From positions 1-32,829 of the forward strand of contig CAMCBD010000027.1 of NCBI GenBank assembly GCA_945872825.1: a stretch of DNA of 32,829 nucleotides, read 5' to 3'. The stretch comes from Nitrosomonas ureae. GTDB lineage: Bacteria; Pseudomonadota; Gammaproteobacteria; Burkholderiales; Nitrosomonadaceae. The notes beneath the pieces were generated by a model. That model did no database searches. It was not told the origin of the DNA and worked only from the letters and a program-made list of their open reading frames with translations. Made by a program: the position numbers and the translations under genes. This document shows positions 1 through 7,947 of the stretch, piece after piece. Numbering within the stretch: position 1 is the stretch's first letter; every line of letters begins with the position of its first letter.

Positions 1-78
1 GGTTTCATCGCCCCGTATCGCAGCCAGCGCTATTTTTGCTTTGAATTCACTGGAATATTGTGTGCGTTTCTTGCTCAT
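1..78 (-). CDS. IS3-family transposase OrfA, N-terminal part, cut by window edge
   Basis: The first 26 codons of an OrfA (MSKKRTQYSSEFKAKIALAA...) are identical to the N-terminus of the complete OrfA at 32199-32480. The start ATG is at 78, with AGAGGA eight bases upstream as ribosome binding site. This is the beginning of the helix-turn-helix DNA-binding domain of IS3-type OrfA proteins. The gene continues beyond base 1, so whether this copy is intact cannot be judged. Confidence 0.85.
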   Translation of the reverse strand, partial: MSKKRTQYSSEFKAKIALAAIRGDET

Positions 79-145
79 GATTATGATCCTCTATAGTGTC
101 CATAACAGAGCTTAACAACCTGTCCAGTTTTGCGGTACCACTTCA
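1..145 (-). mobile_element. IS3-family insertion sequence, partial copy (orfA-proximal end)
   Basis: Bases 1-146 are identical to 32403-32548, which is the orfA end of the complete IS3-family element at the other end of the window, in the same orientation. The terminus is at 145, where the element ends in CTTCA (outer end TGAAGTGGT read on the minus strand). The match at base 146 is a chance G. The piece carries the first 26 codons of orfA, its ribosome binding site, a promoter (-10 at 90-95, -35 at 113-118) and the terminal inverted repeat. The rest lies outside the window. The element ends inside hsdR and supplies the stop codon of the truncated gene. Confidence 0.9.
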
Positions 146-2771
146 GAACTTCTCGCCGCTGCCGGCGTGGTGTTGCATGATCCAGCTTTGGAAGTTGCGG
201 CGCACGGTGTCGTCGAAGGGTGTTAGGGTTTTGTCCCAGCCGCATACACGGCGAATCAGTGCGACCAGTGTCGTGAGTTCATTGACTGGATTCCCGCCTG
301 CCTCCCGCCTTCGCGAGGGTGACAGGGAATGGCGGGATTCCAGTTGTTGATACGCCTGCCACACGCGCAGCGGCGCGAGTTTGGGTTTGTCGGCTTTGAG
401 TTTATCCAGCACTTGGCGGATCAGGGCATAGCTGAGTTCACGCCTGCGATACGGCTGGCTAAAAAAGATGGTCAGTGCGGCAATACTGTCTTGATTCGCT
501 TTCAGGTAACCGGCAAATTCATCGGTTAAAGCTTGCGCATTATTGGCGGCGTCTTTATCCCATTCGGCACGCAACACTGTGTCGATGTTGTCGTGGTCGA
601 TGGTTTGTTCCTTGTCGCGGCGGATGGATTCGATGAGTTCAACCAGTTCGCCGTTCAACACTTTCGCAGCTTCAGTCACTAATTGCTGTTGCGCCTGTTG
701 GCGTTTATCGTCGCCGGGATCTGAGCCGATGGGAAGTTTTGCCAGTTCCAACGCACGCGCTTCGATGTTGTCGGCATCGATTGCGCTGAATAATTTGCCG
801 GCAAATTGGGTGAGTTCCATGCCGCCTGCGAGTTCTCGGATACGGCGCTGGTCATCGGTATCGAGTTGTTTGTTGAGCCGCGCCAGGCGACCGGCGAGCG
901 AGCTGACGATATCTTCATCGGTTGCGCCCATCATCACGCTCATCGCCAAATCTTTGAGTGGCACGCTGGGTTTGGTGATCAGCGGCTGGCTGGCGGTCTT
1001 GAGCGATTGGGTGACGCCGATGGCATCCACAATCACATAGTGGGTCTTGGCGCTGACGGCGGAGGGCGTGACTTTTTTCAGGTCGTCTTTATCCAGCGTG
1101 CGCGTGCCACGGCCTTTCATCTGTTCGAAGTAGTTGCGGCTTTTCACATCGCGCATGAACACCAAACATTCCAGCGGCTTGACATCGGTGCCGGTGGCGA
1201 TCATGTCCACCGTGACGGCGATGCGCGGGTAATATTCATTGCGGAATTGCTGCAACACGGACTTGGGATCTTCCTCGGTTTTGTAGGTGAGCTTCTTGCA
1301 AAAGGCGTTGCCCTCGCCGAACTCCTCGCGCACGGTCTGGATGATGTCGTCGGCGTGACTGTCGGTTTTGGCGAAGATCAGCGTCTTGGGCACTTCGCGG
1401 CGGTAGGGAAAAATCTCCGGCAGTTTGTCGCGGAAAGTGCGGATGACGGTGCGGATTTGATCAAGATTGACGATATTGCGATCCAATTGCGTGGCGGAAT
1501 AGGCTTCGTCTTCGTCCTGCATTTCCCAGCGCTTTTTGCGCGTGAGCTTTTCGCGTTTTTCCACCTGTTGCTTGGCAGCGATTTGCACGCCTTGCTGGGT
1601 GATTTGTGTTTCGATCACATAAACTTCGTTACCAACGTTTACGCCATCCGCCACGGCCTTTTCGTGGCTGTAATCGCTGACTACGTTTTTCTTGAAGAAG
1701 CCGTAGGTGCGGTTGTCCGGCGTGGCGGTGAGGCCGATCAGGCTGGCATCGAAATAATCGATGACTTGTTGCCACAGGTTGTAGATGGAGCGGTGGCATT
1801 CGTCGATAAAGATGAAATCGAAAAATTCCGGCGGGACTTTTTCGTTATACACCACGGGCATCGGCGTTTTGGGTAGCGCCAATTCTGCGGGATTAATTTC
1901 TTCGGCGGCATCATCGAGTGGCGTGTCTTTCAGGATCGAATACAAGCGCTGGATGGTGCTGATGCACACTTGGCTATCCTTGGCGACGAAAGAAGATTTA
2001 AGCCGTTGCACGTTGTACAGCTCGGTAAACTTACGGTTATCGTCAAGCGGCACGTAGGACATCATTTCCTGTTCAGCCTGCTCGCCAAGATTTTTGGTAT
2101 CCACCAGAAACAGAATGCGCTTGGCATCCGCATATTTGAGCAGGCGGTAAATAGAGGTGATGGCGGTGTAGGTCTTGCCCGCGCCGGTTGCCATTTGAAT
2201 CAGTGCACGTGGTCGATCTGCCTTAAATGAGACTTCCAGATTGATGATGGCGATTTCCTGACAATCGCGCAGGTGCAATTCCCTCGCGGGCAAATGATTG
2301 GGATTGAGCACCGGAATATGATGCAGATGTTCGCGCAAACTTATACCTTGTGCAATCCATTCCCGCAGCGTTTCCGGGCGATGGAAGCAGAACACTTCAC
2401 GTGAGCGGGGTTTGGGGTCACGACCATCGGTGAAGCGGGTAATAATGCCGGTACTTTGGTAGAGAAAAGGTAACGGTTTTTTGTTATTGATCCACTTGAG
2501 TGTAGCCGCCGCGTAGTCTTCAGTTTGTGTTTCATGCGCAGTGAGCCGCTGACCTTCTTCTTCACGCTTGGCTTCGATTACGCCGATTGCTTTTTTATCC
2601 ACGAAGCACGTAATCCGCCGGACCGGCATCAGTCTGGTATTCGCGCACCGCCTGACCTAACCCAACATTCAGATCGATCTTCTTGGCTGATTGAACAACC
2701 CAGCCTGCTTGCCTAAGCAATGCATCAATGTTGTCACGGGCTTTTTGTTCTGGATTCTGGTTTTCAGTCAT
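143..2771 (-). pseudogene. hsdR: Type I restriction endonuclease subunit R (HsdR), frameshifted and 3'-truncated
   Basis: HsdR is the ATP-dependent translocase and nuclease subunit of type I restriction-modification complexes. The main frame (2629-143, 828 codons) shows the end of the PD-(D/E)xK nuclease core (VIEAKRE, residues 17-23), Walker A MATGAGKT (146-153), the DECH box (276-279), GLTATP, and motif VI around QMKGRGTR. The true N-terminus lies in another frame: ATG 2771 (MTENQNPEQKARDNIDALLR) through GPADYVL, which then runs into a stop near 2597. Joining the frames at about 2605-2612 needs one extra base, giving DYVL-x-FVDKK. At the 3' end the protein stops after GEKF in a TGA belonging to the IS end, so tens of C-terminal residues usual for the family are lost. 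A palindrome at 286-343 adds an in-frame insert. No hsdM or hsdS lies upstream; the other side is hidden by the IS. It is probably non-functional. Confidence 0.9.
286..343. repeat. REP-like palindromic repeat inserted in frame in hsdR
   Basis: CTGGATTCCCGCC at the left is mirrored by GGCGGGATTCCAG at the right (12 of 13 bases pair), with a second internal pairing (CCTTCGCGAGGG). The sequence resembles the dispersed GGATTCCCGCC...GGCGGGAATCC elements common in proteobacterial genomes. Read on the minus strand in the hsdR frame it encodes the peptide SRHSLSPSRRREAGGNP, the typical signature of such a repeat captured in a protein (RHS...GGNP). It sits between a conserved helix (YQQLE) and NELTTLVALIRR and does not break the frame. 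No second copy was seen in this window. Confidence 0.75.
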
Positions 2772-3111
2772 ATTTAAAACACACAAGAATCATATCTCTT
2801 GATCTGCTTCCATATCTTTATTCAACACATGATAGCGTACAGTGCTTAAAAAACCACGAAGTACCGTGCTGCAAATAGTTTGCTTAAATCTTGTACTGCG
2901 AAAACCTTAAATTCGTTGATACGGAATTTCTCTTTAGCAGCCCGCTGAACTTAAAGCTGAAGCACCTTCACTGAGAGCGGGGATCAATCAGTATTTATGC
3001 ATTTTCCTAAAGGAGATATTTCAAGCATATTTAAGGATTCATTGTGCAAACTACAAGTAATCCTTCTCTGTGAGTAAATCTGATAGTATTTTTATTTCAG
3101 GATGAGAACCC
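2772..3111. other. Intergenic region hsdR / yaaA, no recognised gene
   Basis: These 340 bases separate the divergent hsdR and yaaA. The sequence is AT-rich with stop codons in all frames. The only small ORF is a 26-codon one (2997-3077) starting inside an AAAGGAG-containing stretch, for which nothing supports coding. It presumably carries the promoters of both neighbours, but no convincing -35/-10 pair was identified. No tRNA or structured RNA was recognised. Confidence 0.5.
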
Positions 3112-3894
3112 ATGATTATTGTTATTTCGCCAGCAAAAACACTGAATTTTGAAACGCCAGCCATCACGCAGGAACATACGCAGCCTGGTTTTCTCGATGA
3201 TTCAGCCCAACTGATCGACCAGCTCAGAAAACTGGAACCGGATCAAGTCGGCAAGTTGATGTCTATCAGCCCTAAGCTCGCTGTTCTGAATTCAAACCGC
3301 TATTTCGCCTGGAATCGCCCATTTGACATGAAGAATGCCAAACAGGCAGTGCTCGCTTTCAAAGGAAATGTTTACACAGGTTTGGATGCAGACACACTGA
3401 CCGCTGCAGATTTGGCTTTTGCGCAGGATCATTTACGCATTCTGTCCGGATTGTATGGCATGTTGCATCCGCTGGATCTGATGCAGGCTTACCGGCTGGA
3501 AATGGGCACCCAGTTCAAGAATTCGCGCGGCAATAATCTGTACGAATTCTGGGGCGATAAAATTACTCAAGCACTCAATCAGGATCTAAAAAAACAAAAA
3601 TCAGATATTCTGATCAACTTGGCTTCCATTGAATATTTCCAATCCGTGCAAAAGAATAAATTAAATGCGCGCATCATCACCCCGGTCTTCAAAGACGAGA
3701 AAAACGGTGTTTACAAAATAATCAGCTTTTTCGCCAAGAAAGCGCGTGGCTTGATGAGCCGCTATATCATCCAGAACAAGCTGACAAACCATGAAGATAT
3801 CAAACACTTCACTAGTTCAGGTTATCAGTTTAGTGAAGATGCCAGCAGCCGGGATGAGTGGATTTTCACTCGCGCGGAATCAAAATCAGTGTGA
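3112..3894 (+). CDS. yaaA: Peroxide stress protein YaaA (DUF328/UPF0246)
   Basis: The 260-residue product has the full length of the YaaA family (about 258 in E. coli). It opens with the diagnostic MIIVISPAKTLNF, followed by FKGNVYTGLDADTL (about 84-97), HLRILSGLYGMLHPLDLMQAYRLEMG (about 107-132) and LINLASIEYF. In E. coli YaaA limits intracellular free iron and oxidative DNA damage during peroxide stress, and binds DNA; the same role is inferred here. The protein is cytoplasmic, with no signal or membrane segment. The start ATG follows AGGATGAGAACCC, a modest Shine-Dalgarno. It appears to be monocistronic, ending in a hairpin that begins at its stop codon. Confidence 0.93.
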   Translation: MIIVISPAKTLNFETPAITQEHTQPGFLDDSAQLIDQLRKLEPDQVGKLMSISPKLAVLNSNRYFAWNRPFDMKNAKQAVLAFKGNVYTGLDADTLTAADLAFAQDHLRILSGLYGMLHPLDLMQAYRLEMGTQFKNSRGNNLYEFWGDKITQALNQDLKKQKSDILINLASIEYFQSVQKNKLNARIITPVFKDEKNGVYKIISFFAKKARGLMSRYIIQNKLTNHEDIKHFTSSGYQFSEDASSRDEWIFTRAESKSV

Positions 3895-3923
3895 TTCGTA
3901 GCGAGCAGCGCTACGAATTTCTT
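3894..3923 (+). terminator. Probable terminator hairpin after yaaA
   Basis: A perfect 10-bp stem ATTCGTAGCG / CGCTACGAAT with a 5-base loop occupies 3894-3918, beginning at the last base of the yaaA stop codon, and is followed by TTCTT. The stem is strong but the T tract is short and interrupted, so termination efficiency is uncertain. Confidence 0.55.
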
Positions 3924-3938
3924 GACAGATAAAATGCA

Positions 3939-4305
3939 ATGGATACCAATAAATCAATTGAACTGGCAAAAAACTATGTGACGTTATCCAACGATCACAA
4001 TCTCCCGCTGATTCAACTCCTGTTCGCAGACGATGCCACCTACCATTCTGCTTATTTTGGTGAATACCAAGGCAGCACAGCGATTCATGCCATGATGACC
4101 AGCTTTTTTTATCCGCTTCCCTGATGCTTACTGGGAGGTAGCGAAATATCGTTGCATTGAAGATAATGGCGTGGAATTCGCGTTTGTAATGACCGGAATG
4201 GATGCCTCTTCCGGTGAGTAGGTGAAACGGCAAGGATTGGAGCGCATCTACTTCACTCCAGATGGTTTGATCAAGCATATTGCAGTTCTAAAGCCGCACA
4301 ATTAG
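3939..4305 (+). pseudogene. SnoaL-like / NTF2-fold protein, broken by frameshift and stop
   Basis: The ATG at 3939 starts a protein MDTNKSIELAKNYVTLSNDH that reads to AIHAMMTSFF, typical of small nuclear-transport-factor-2-fold (SnoaL-like) proteins, and then terminates early. A run of seven T (4104-4110) carries one base too many. Dropping one T continues the family sequence as FFIRFPDAYWEVAKYRCIED and then VEFAFVMTGMDASSGE, after which an in-frame TAG (4219-4221) stands where a lysine is expected. Beyond it the frame again reads family-like sequence (LERIYFTPDGLIKHIAV) to the TAG at 4303-4305. With two independent lesions, a pseudogene is more likely than a single sequencing error. The intact protein would be about 122 residues. 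No substrate can be assigned. Confidence 0.8.
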
Positions 4306-4481
4306 CTTGTGCTTATCAAACGATCACTTGTCTAATTTTGGTAATCATGCAATCAACAGAACTGTGAAAAGAAAATTTCACTGCCAGCATGTGATAAATA
4401 TCCAGAATGTCCGATTTGTGAATAATAATCCGGCGCATTAGGTTAAAATTTCACACATTCACTTCTGCCCCGCATCATGTT

Positions 4482-5594
4482 ATGCCACATCACAAAATCA
4501 AAGTAGTTCGAATTGAAGAAGGTCAGCAACAGACTTATCTTTCACCTGCACAGAAAAAATTTAATGGATTGATTCAGAAAATTGATGCGCAGAAGAAGCT
4601 ACTGGCCACGTGGCAGGAAGTAATGCCTCAATACCAGCAGGAAATTGCCGGGAAACTGATCCCGCTACGTAATTCATTCCACGATCATCAAGCTGAAATG
4701 GTGATGATGTTGGATACTTTGTATAGTACTCAGAAGCTCGCCCACAACCAGCGAGATAAAATTGCACATCTGATTACCAGCATATGCGAGGAACTGATCG
4801 GTCAACACGGGCGCGAAGATTTAAAGCCGATGTATGATTGTTACAGCGAGCAGGATTACGATGCCGCAGTTCAGGAAACCGATGAAATGGCCAGAGAATA
4901 TATGAAATCGATGTTCGAACAGGAATTCGGTGTCGAACTGGACGATGATGAATTTGACTGTTCCAACCCTGAAGAAATGGCGGCACGCTTGGCTGAGAAA
5001 ATGCAGGAGCGGCAGAAACAAGCCCAAGAATCCCGCTCCAAGCGGAAAAAATCCGCCAAACAATTGGAGAAGGAAGCACGTGAGCAGGAAGAGGAAGCCA
5101 ATGTCAGCAAATCAATCCAGGCAGTTTACCGGCAACTGGTAGCAGCGCTGCATCCGGACCGAGAGCTGGATCCAGCGGAGCGCGAACGTAAAACCGAATT
5201 AATGCAGAAAGTAACGGTTGCCTATGGAAAAAGAGATTTGCTGCAGCTGCTGGAATTACAATTGAGTGTCGAACAAATTGATCAGAGCAATATTAACAAT
5301 ATCGCCGATGATCGCTTAAAGCATTACAACAAAATCCTGCAAAGCCAATTGGAAGAACTTCAGCAAGAAATGACGCATATGGAATTGGATATCAGGAAAA
5401 TGGCCGGACTTGCACCGTATGAGCACTTGTCGCCGAAGCGGGTGTTTGCTCTGCTGAATGAAGACATGCGCACGTTACGGAATCAAATCAACTGCATTCA
5501 ACATGACCTGATGCTATTCAATGATGTGAAGCAGTTCAAATCATGGCTCAAAGACTATCGGATTCCAACATCTGGGTTTGATCCGTTTTTCTAA
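4482..5594 (+). CDS. J-domain-like, coiled-coil cytoplasmic protein
   Basis: The product has 370 residues. A J-like segment sits in the second half: SIQAVYRQLVAALHPDRELD (211-230), with the HPD tripeptide at 224-226, followed by a helix (ERKTELMQKVTVAYGKRDLLQL). HPD in such a helix-loop-helix is the hallmark for stimulating DnaK ATPase, so a co-chaperone role is inferred. The surroundings are unusual: a charged coiled coil (about 165-208, rich in E, K, Q and R) precedes the J segment, a second helical region (about 265-320) follows, and there is no G/F-rich linker or zinc finger as in DnaJ. There is no signal peptide or membrane segment. Such proteins are usually annotated only as 'J domain-containing' or 'DnaJ'. 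It stands alone between the NTF2-like pseudogene and rpiA. The partner is unknown. Confidence 0.75.
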   Translation: MPHHKIKVVRIEEGQQQTYLSPAQKKFNGLIQKIDAQKKLLATWQEVMPQYQQEIAGKLIPLRNSFHDHQAEMVMMLDTLYSTQKLAHNQRDKIAHLITSICEELIGQHGREDLKPMYDCYSEQDYDAAVQETDEMAREYMKSMFEQEFGVELDDDEFDCSNPEEMAARLAEKMQERQKQAQESRSKRKKSAKQLEKEAREQEEEANVSKSIQAVYRQLVAALHPDRELDPAERERKTELMQKVTVAYGKRDLLQLLELQLSVEQIDQSNINNIADDRLKHYNKILQSQLEELQQEMTHMELDIRKMAGLAPYEHLSPKRVFALLNEDMRTLRNQINCIQHDLMLFNDVKQFKSWLKDYRIPTSGFDPFF

Positions 5595-5800
5595 CGATTC
5601 ACTATGCTCGACTCAATCTTCACTTGCTGAAGTAACATTCAAATTAAAAGCGTGACCAATGTAATTATATCTTCATATAACTATGTAAAAATTCACTTTC
5701 TCAGTATCTCAAGCTTCAATCTTAAAAGCTTATTGCCGCAATAATTTTGTACATTCTTTTTCTCGAATTCTCCAAATTTTATTTTCGGTGGCTAGAAGCA

Positions 5801-5829
5801 TTGTTTAAATTTACAGATAACGCTATCCT
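5801..5829 (+). promoter_or_regulatory. Possible sigma-70 promoter for rpiA
   Basis: TTGTTT (5801-5806) and TATCCT (5824-5829) are separated by 17 bases and lie 39 bases before the rpiA start. Each hexamer is only a partial match, so this is a weak prediction. Confidence 0.35.
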
Positions 5830-5867
5830 GATAAGCGATATTAATTTTTTGTCAACATAAGGCCATA

Positions 5868-6527
5868 ATGACACAAGACGAACAAAAACGCGCTGCTGCA
5901 GCAGCTGCAATCCAGCATATTCCGGTTGGTTGTATTGTTGGCGTGGGCACAGGTTCTACCGCCAATTACTTTATCGATGAGCTGGCTAAAATCAAAAATA
6001 AAATTGAAGGCGCGGTCGCGAGTTCAGATACCACTGCACAACGCCTCAAGAGTCACGGTATCGAAGTGCTTGATCTCAATAATGTCATTGATCTGCCCGT
6101 TTATGTCGACGGCGCAGATGAGATTACAGAGCATTTGCACATGATCAAAGGTGGCGGTGGAGCTTTAACGCGGGAAAAAATTGTGGCTGCTGTCGCGCGA
6201 AAATTTATCTGTATTACAGACCAGAGCAAACTAGTGAATGTCCTTGGCAACTTTCCATTACCTGTTGAGGTCATACCCATGGCACGCAGCTATGTCGCAC
6301 GTGAAATTGTGCTACTGGGAGGGCAGCCGGCGTTACGCCAGGGATTTATCACTGATAATGGCAATGTGATTCTTGATGTGCATAACTTGCAAATCATGAA
6401 CCCTGTTGAACTGGAGGCGATACTGAATCAAATCACCGGTGTTGTAACGAATGGTCTTTTTGCCCGGCGCTCTGCAGATATTTTATTATTAGGCACAGAT
6501 AATGGGGTACGGACAATTACCATCTGA
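5868..6527 (+). CDS. rpiA: Ribose-5-phosphate isomerase A
   Basis: This enzyme interconverts ribose 5-phosphate and ribulose 5-phosphate in the non-oxidative pentose phosphate pathway (cytoplasm). At 219 residues it has the normal RpiA length. Signature motifs are present: GTGST (27-31, phosphate loop), SSDTT (52-56), DGADE (81-85, with the catalytic aspartate) and [11 protein letters not shown] (94-104, with the catalytic Glu and Lys). The C-terminus [11 protein letters not shown] is complete. The start ATG is preceded by AAGG seven bases upstream. phoU follows 69 bases downstream on the same strand, so the two may be co-transcribed. Confidence 0.97.
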   Translation: MTQDEQKRAAAAAAIQHIPVGCIVGVGTGSTANYFIDELAKIKNKIEGAVASSDTTAQRLKSHGIEVLDLNNVIDLPVYVDGADEITEHLHMIKGGGGALTREKIVAAVARKFICITDQSKLVNVLGNFPLPVEVIPMARSYVAREIVLLGGQPALRQGFITDNGNVILDVHNLQIMNPVELEAILNQITGVVTNGLFARRSADILLLGTDNGVRTITI

Positions 6528-6596
6528 TTTATAATGCTAATATTTAGCAGCCAAACTTGGCGCATCACATAATTCAATACCAACAAAAGGCATGCC

Positions 6597-7304
6597 ATGG
6601 TAACCAAAGAACATATTTCCAAGCAGTTTGATGCTGATCTTGAAGAAGTGCGCACACGTGTTTTGCAAATGGGTGGTTTTGTTGAAGAGCAAATCGAATA
6701 TGCTATTGAGGCGCTGACGACCGGCAATGAAGAGTTAATTGATCAAATCATTGCTCGTGACCATCGCGTTAACTCCATGGAAGTGTCAATTGATGAGATC
6801 TGCAATCAAATTATTGCACGCCGGCAGCCGACTGCAGGCGACTTACGCATGATCATGATGGTTATCAAAACCATTACCGATTTGGAGCGTATTGGCGACG
6901 AAGCTGCGAAAATTGCACGGATGGCAAAGTTGATCTATTCAACAGATCGTATGCACATACCGCGTTTTATTGAAATCAAGCATGTCGCCAGTATCGCTAT
7001 GGATATGCTGCATAAGGCGCTAGATTCCTTTGCCCGGTTAGACTTGAATGCAGCCGCGCAAATTGTACGGCAGGACGAATTTGTAGATGAAGAATTTCGT
7101 TCCATCTTACGGCAGTTGATTACTTTCATGATGGAAGACCCAAGAAAAATCTCCACTTGCCTGGAGATCGTGTTTATCGCCAAAGCAATCGAACGTATTG
7201 GCGATCATGCAAAAAACATGTCCGAGTACGTTGTTTACATGGTAAAGGGCAAGGATGTACGCCATGTAACAGCCGATCAGATTGAACAGGAAATTCGGGA
7301 ATAA
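6597..7304 (+). CDS. phoU: Phosphate transport system regulator PhoU
   Basis: PhoU is a peripheral cytoplasmic protein that links the PstSCAB phosphate transporter to the PhoR/PhoB two-component system, keeping the regulon off when phosphate is plentiful. The 235-residue product shows the two repeated three-helix bundles and their metal-binding motifs, DLERIGDEAAKIARMA (about 97-112) and AIERIGDHAKNMSEY (about 196-210). It begins VTKEHISKQFDADLEEVRTRVLQMGG, typical of proteobacterial PhoU. No pst or phoBR genes are in this window, so it is uncoupled from the usual pst operon here. It converges on the pilin operon. Confidence 0.95.
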   Translation: MVTKEHISKQFDADLEEVRTRVLQMGGFVEEQIEYAIEALTTGNEELIDQIIARDHRVNSMEVSIDEICNQIIARRQPTAGDLRMIMMVIKTITDLERIGDEAAKIARMAKLIYSTDRMHIPRFIEIKHVASIAMDMLHKALDSFARLDLNAAAQIVRQDEFVDEEFRSILRQLITFMMEDPRKISTCLEIVFIAKAIERIGDHAKNMSEYVVYMVKGKDVRHVTADQIEQEIRE

Positions 7305-7365
7305 CACCTCTCTGTCAGATTATTTGCGGATTCAGCCTACTACCCTATCAATCAGGATATTCAAG

Positions 7366-7941
7366 TCATGAGCAGGTGGTGATCTTGGCGATGCGCGATC
7401 TGCCGCTGCTGCTTAATATGATATCGCGCCCATTACCGGATGCTGCTGGCGCAGCTGGGCAAAGCGTGATTGTGCCAGATTGAAACCCACCAGTGGTAAG
7501 CTTTGGGATTCCTTGTGCATCATAAGAAATATAACTACTGACATTAGTATTCCCAGATAAACTAAAGCCAGTTGATAATGCAGACATCGTAGTAATTATC
7601 TGCTCGCCAGCATTAGCACTTGCATTATTGTCCAAATCAGCAAACACAATCCACCCTTGGCTCCAGTTACCCAAACTGGTGCATGTTGAACCATCAGAAC
7701 TTTTACAGATAACAACACGCGCATTACGTTTTACCGCTTCCGATCTAGCCAATGCCATATGTGAGAATAGCGTGTTAGCATAACTACTTAGACGAGTACT
7801 CGTAGTAAATTGACTGAAAGACGGTACGCCAATGGTCAATAAAATGGAAAATACCGACAGTGCGACCAGCAGCTCAATTAAGGTCACACCACGGCAACTT
7901 TGAACCATCTGGTCTGTAGAAATAATTCTCAATCTAATCAT
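7366..7941 (-). CDS. fimT: Minor pseudopilin, FimT/GspH family
   Basis: The 191-residue type IV pilus minor pilin has a long basic leader ending CRG before the processing site (cleavage between G18 and V19), then VTLIELLVALSVFSILLTIGV with the invariant Glu at mature position 5. The prepilin peptidase PilD would cleave and methylate it in the inner membrane. The C-terminal part fits the GspH/FimT pseudopilin domain (NARVVICKSSDG, then WSQGWIVFAD). FimT/FimU-type minor pilins help form the priming complex at the pilus tip. It is the last gene of the leftward pil operon, seven bases after pilY1. In Pseudomonas aeruginosa fimT and fimU lead the cluster instead. FimU is an alternative name. Confidence 0.85.
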   Translation of the reverse strand: MIRLRIISTDQMVQSCRGVTLIELLVALSVFSILLTIGVPSFSQFTTSTRLSSYANTLFSHMALARSEAVKRNARVVICKSSDGSTCTSLGNWSQGWIVFADLDNNASANAGEQIITTMSALSTGFSLSGNTNVSSYISYDAQGIPKLTTGGFQSGTITLCPAAPAASGNGRDIILSSSGRSRIAKITTCS

Positions 7942-7947
7942 TTTGTA

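Noticed and set aside
806-1876. Long plus-strand ORF (356 codons) opposite hsdR
   Set aside because: It is an antisense shadow of hsdR in G+C-rich DNA. It is rich in His, Gly, Ala, Phe and Asp with no recognisable domain, while the opposite strand carries all helicase motifs.
3886-4278. Minus-strand ORF of 130 codons downstream of yaaA
   Set aside because: It is antisense to the NTF2-like pseudogene, whose conserved sequence explains the region. The minus-strand product shows no family features.
6531-6550. TGCTA-ATATT-TAGCA hairpin after rpiA
   Set aside because: The stem has only five base pairs, is AT-rich and has no T tail. It is too weak to call a terminator, and phoU follows closely.
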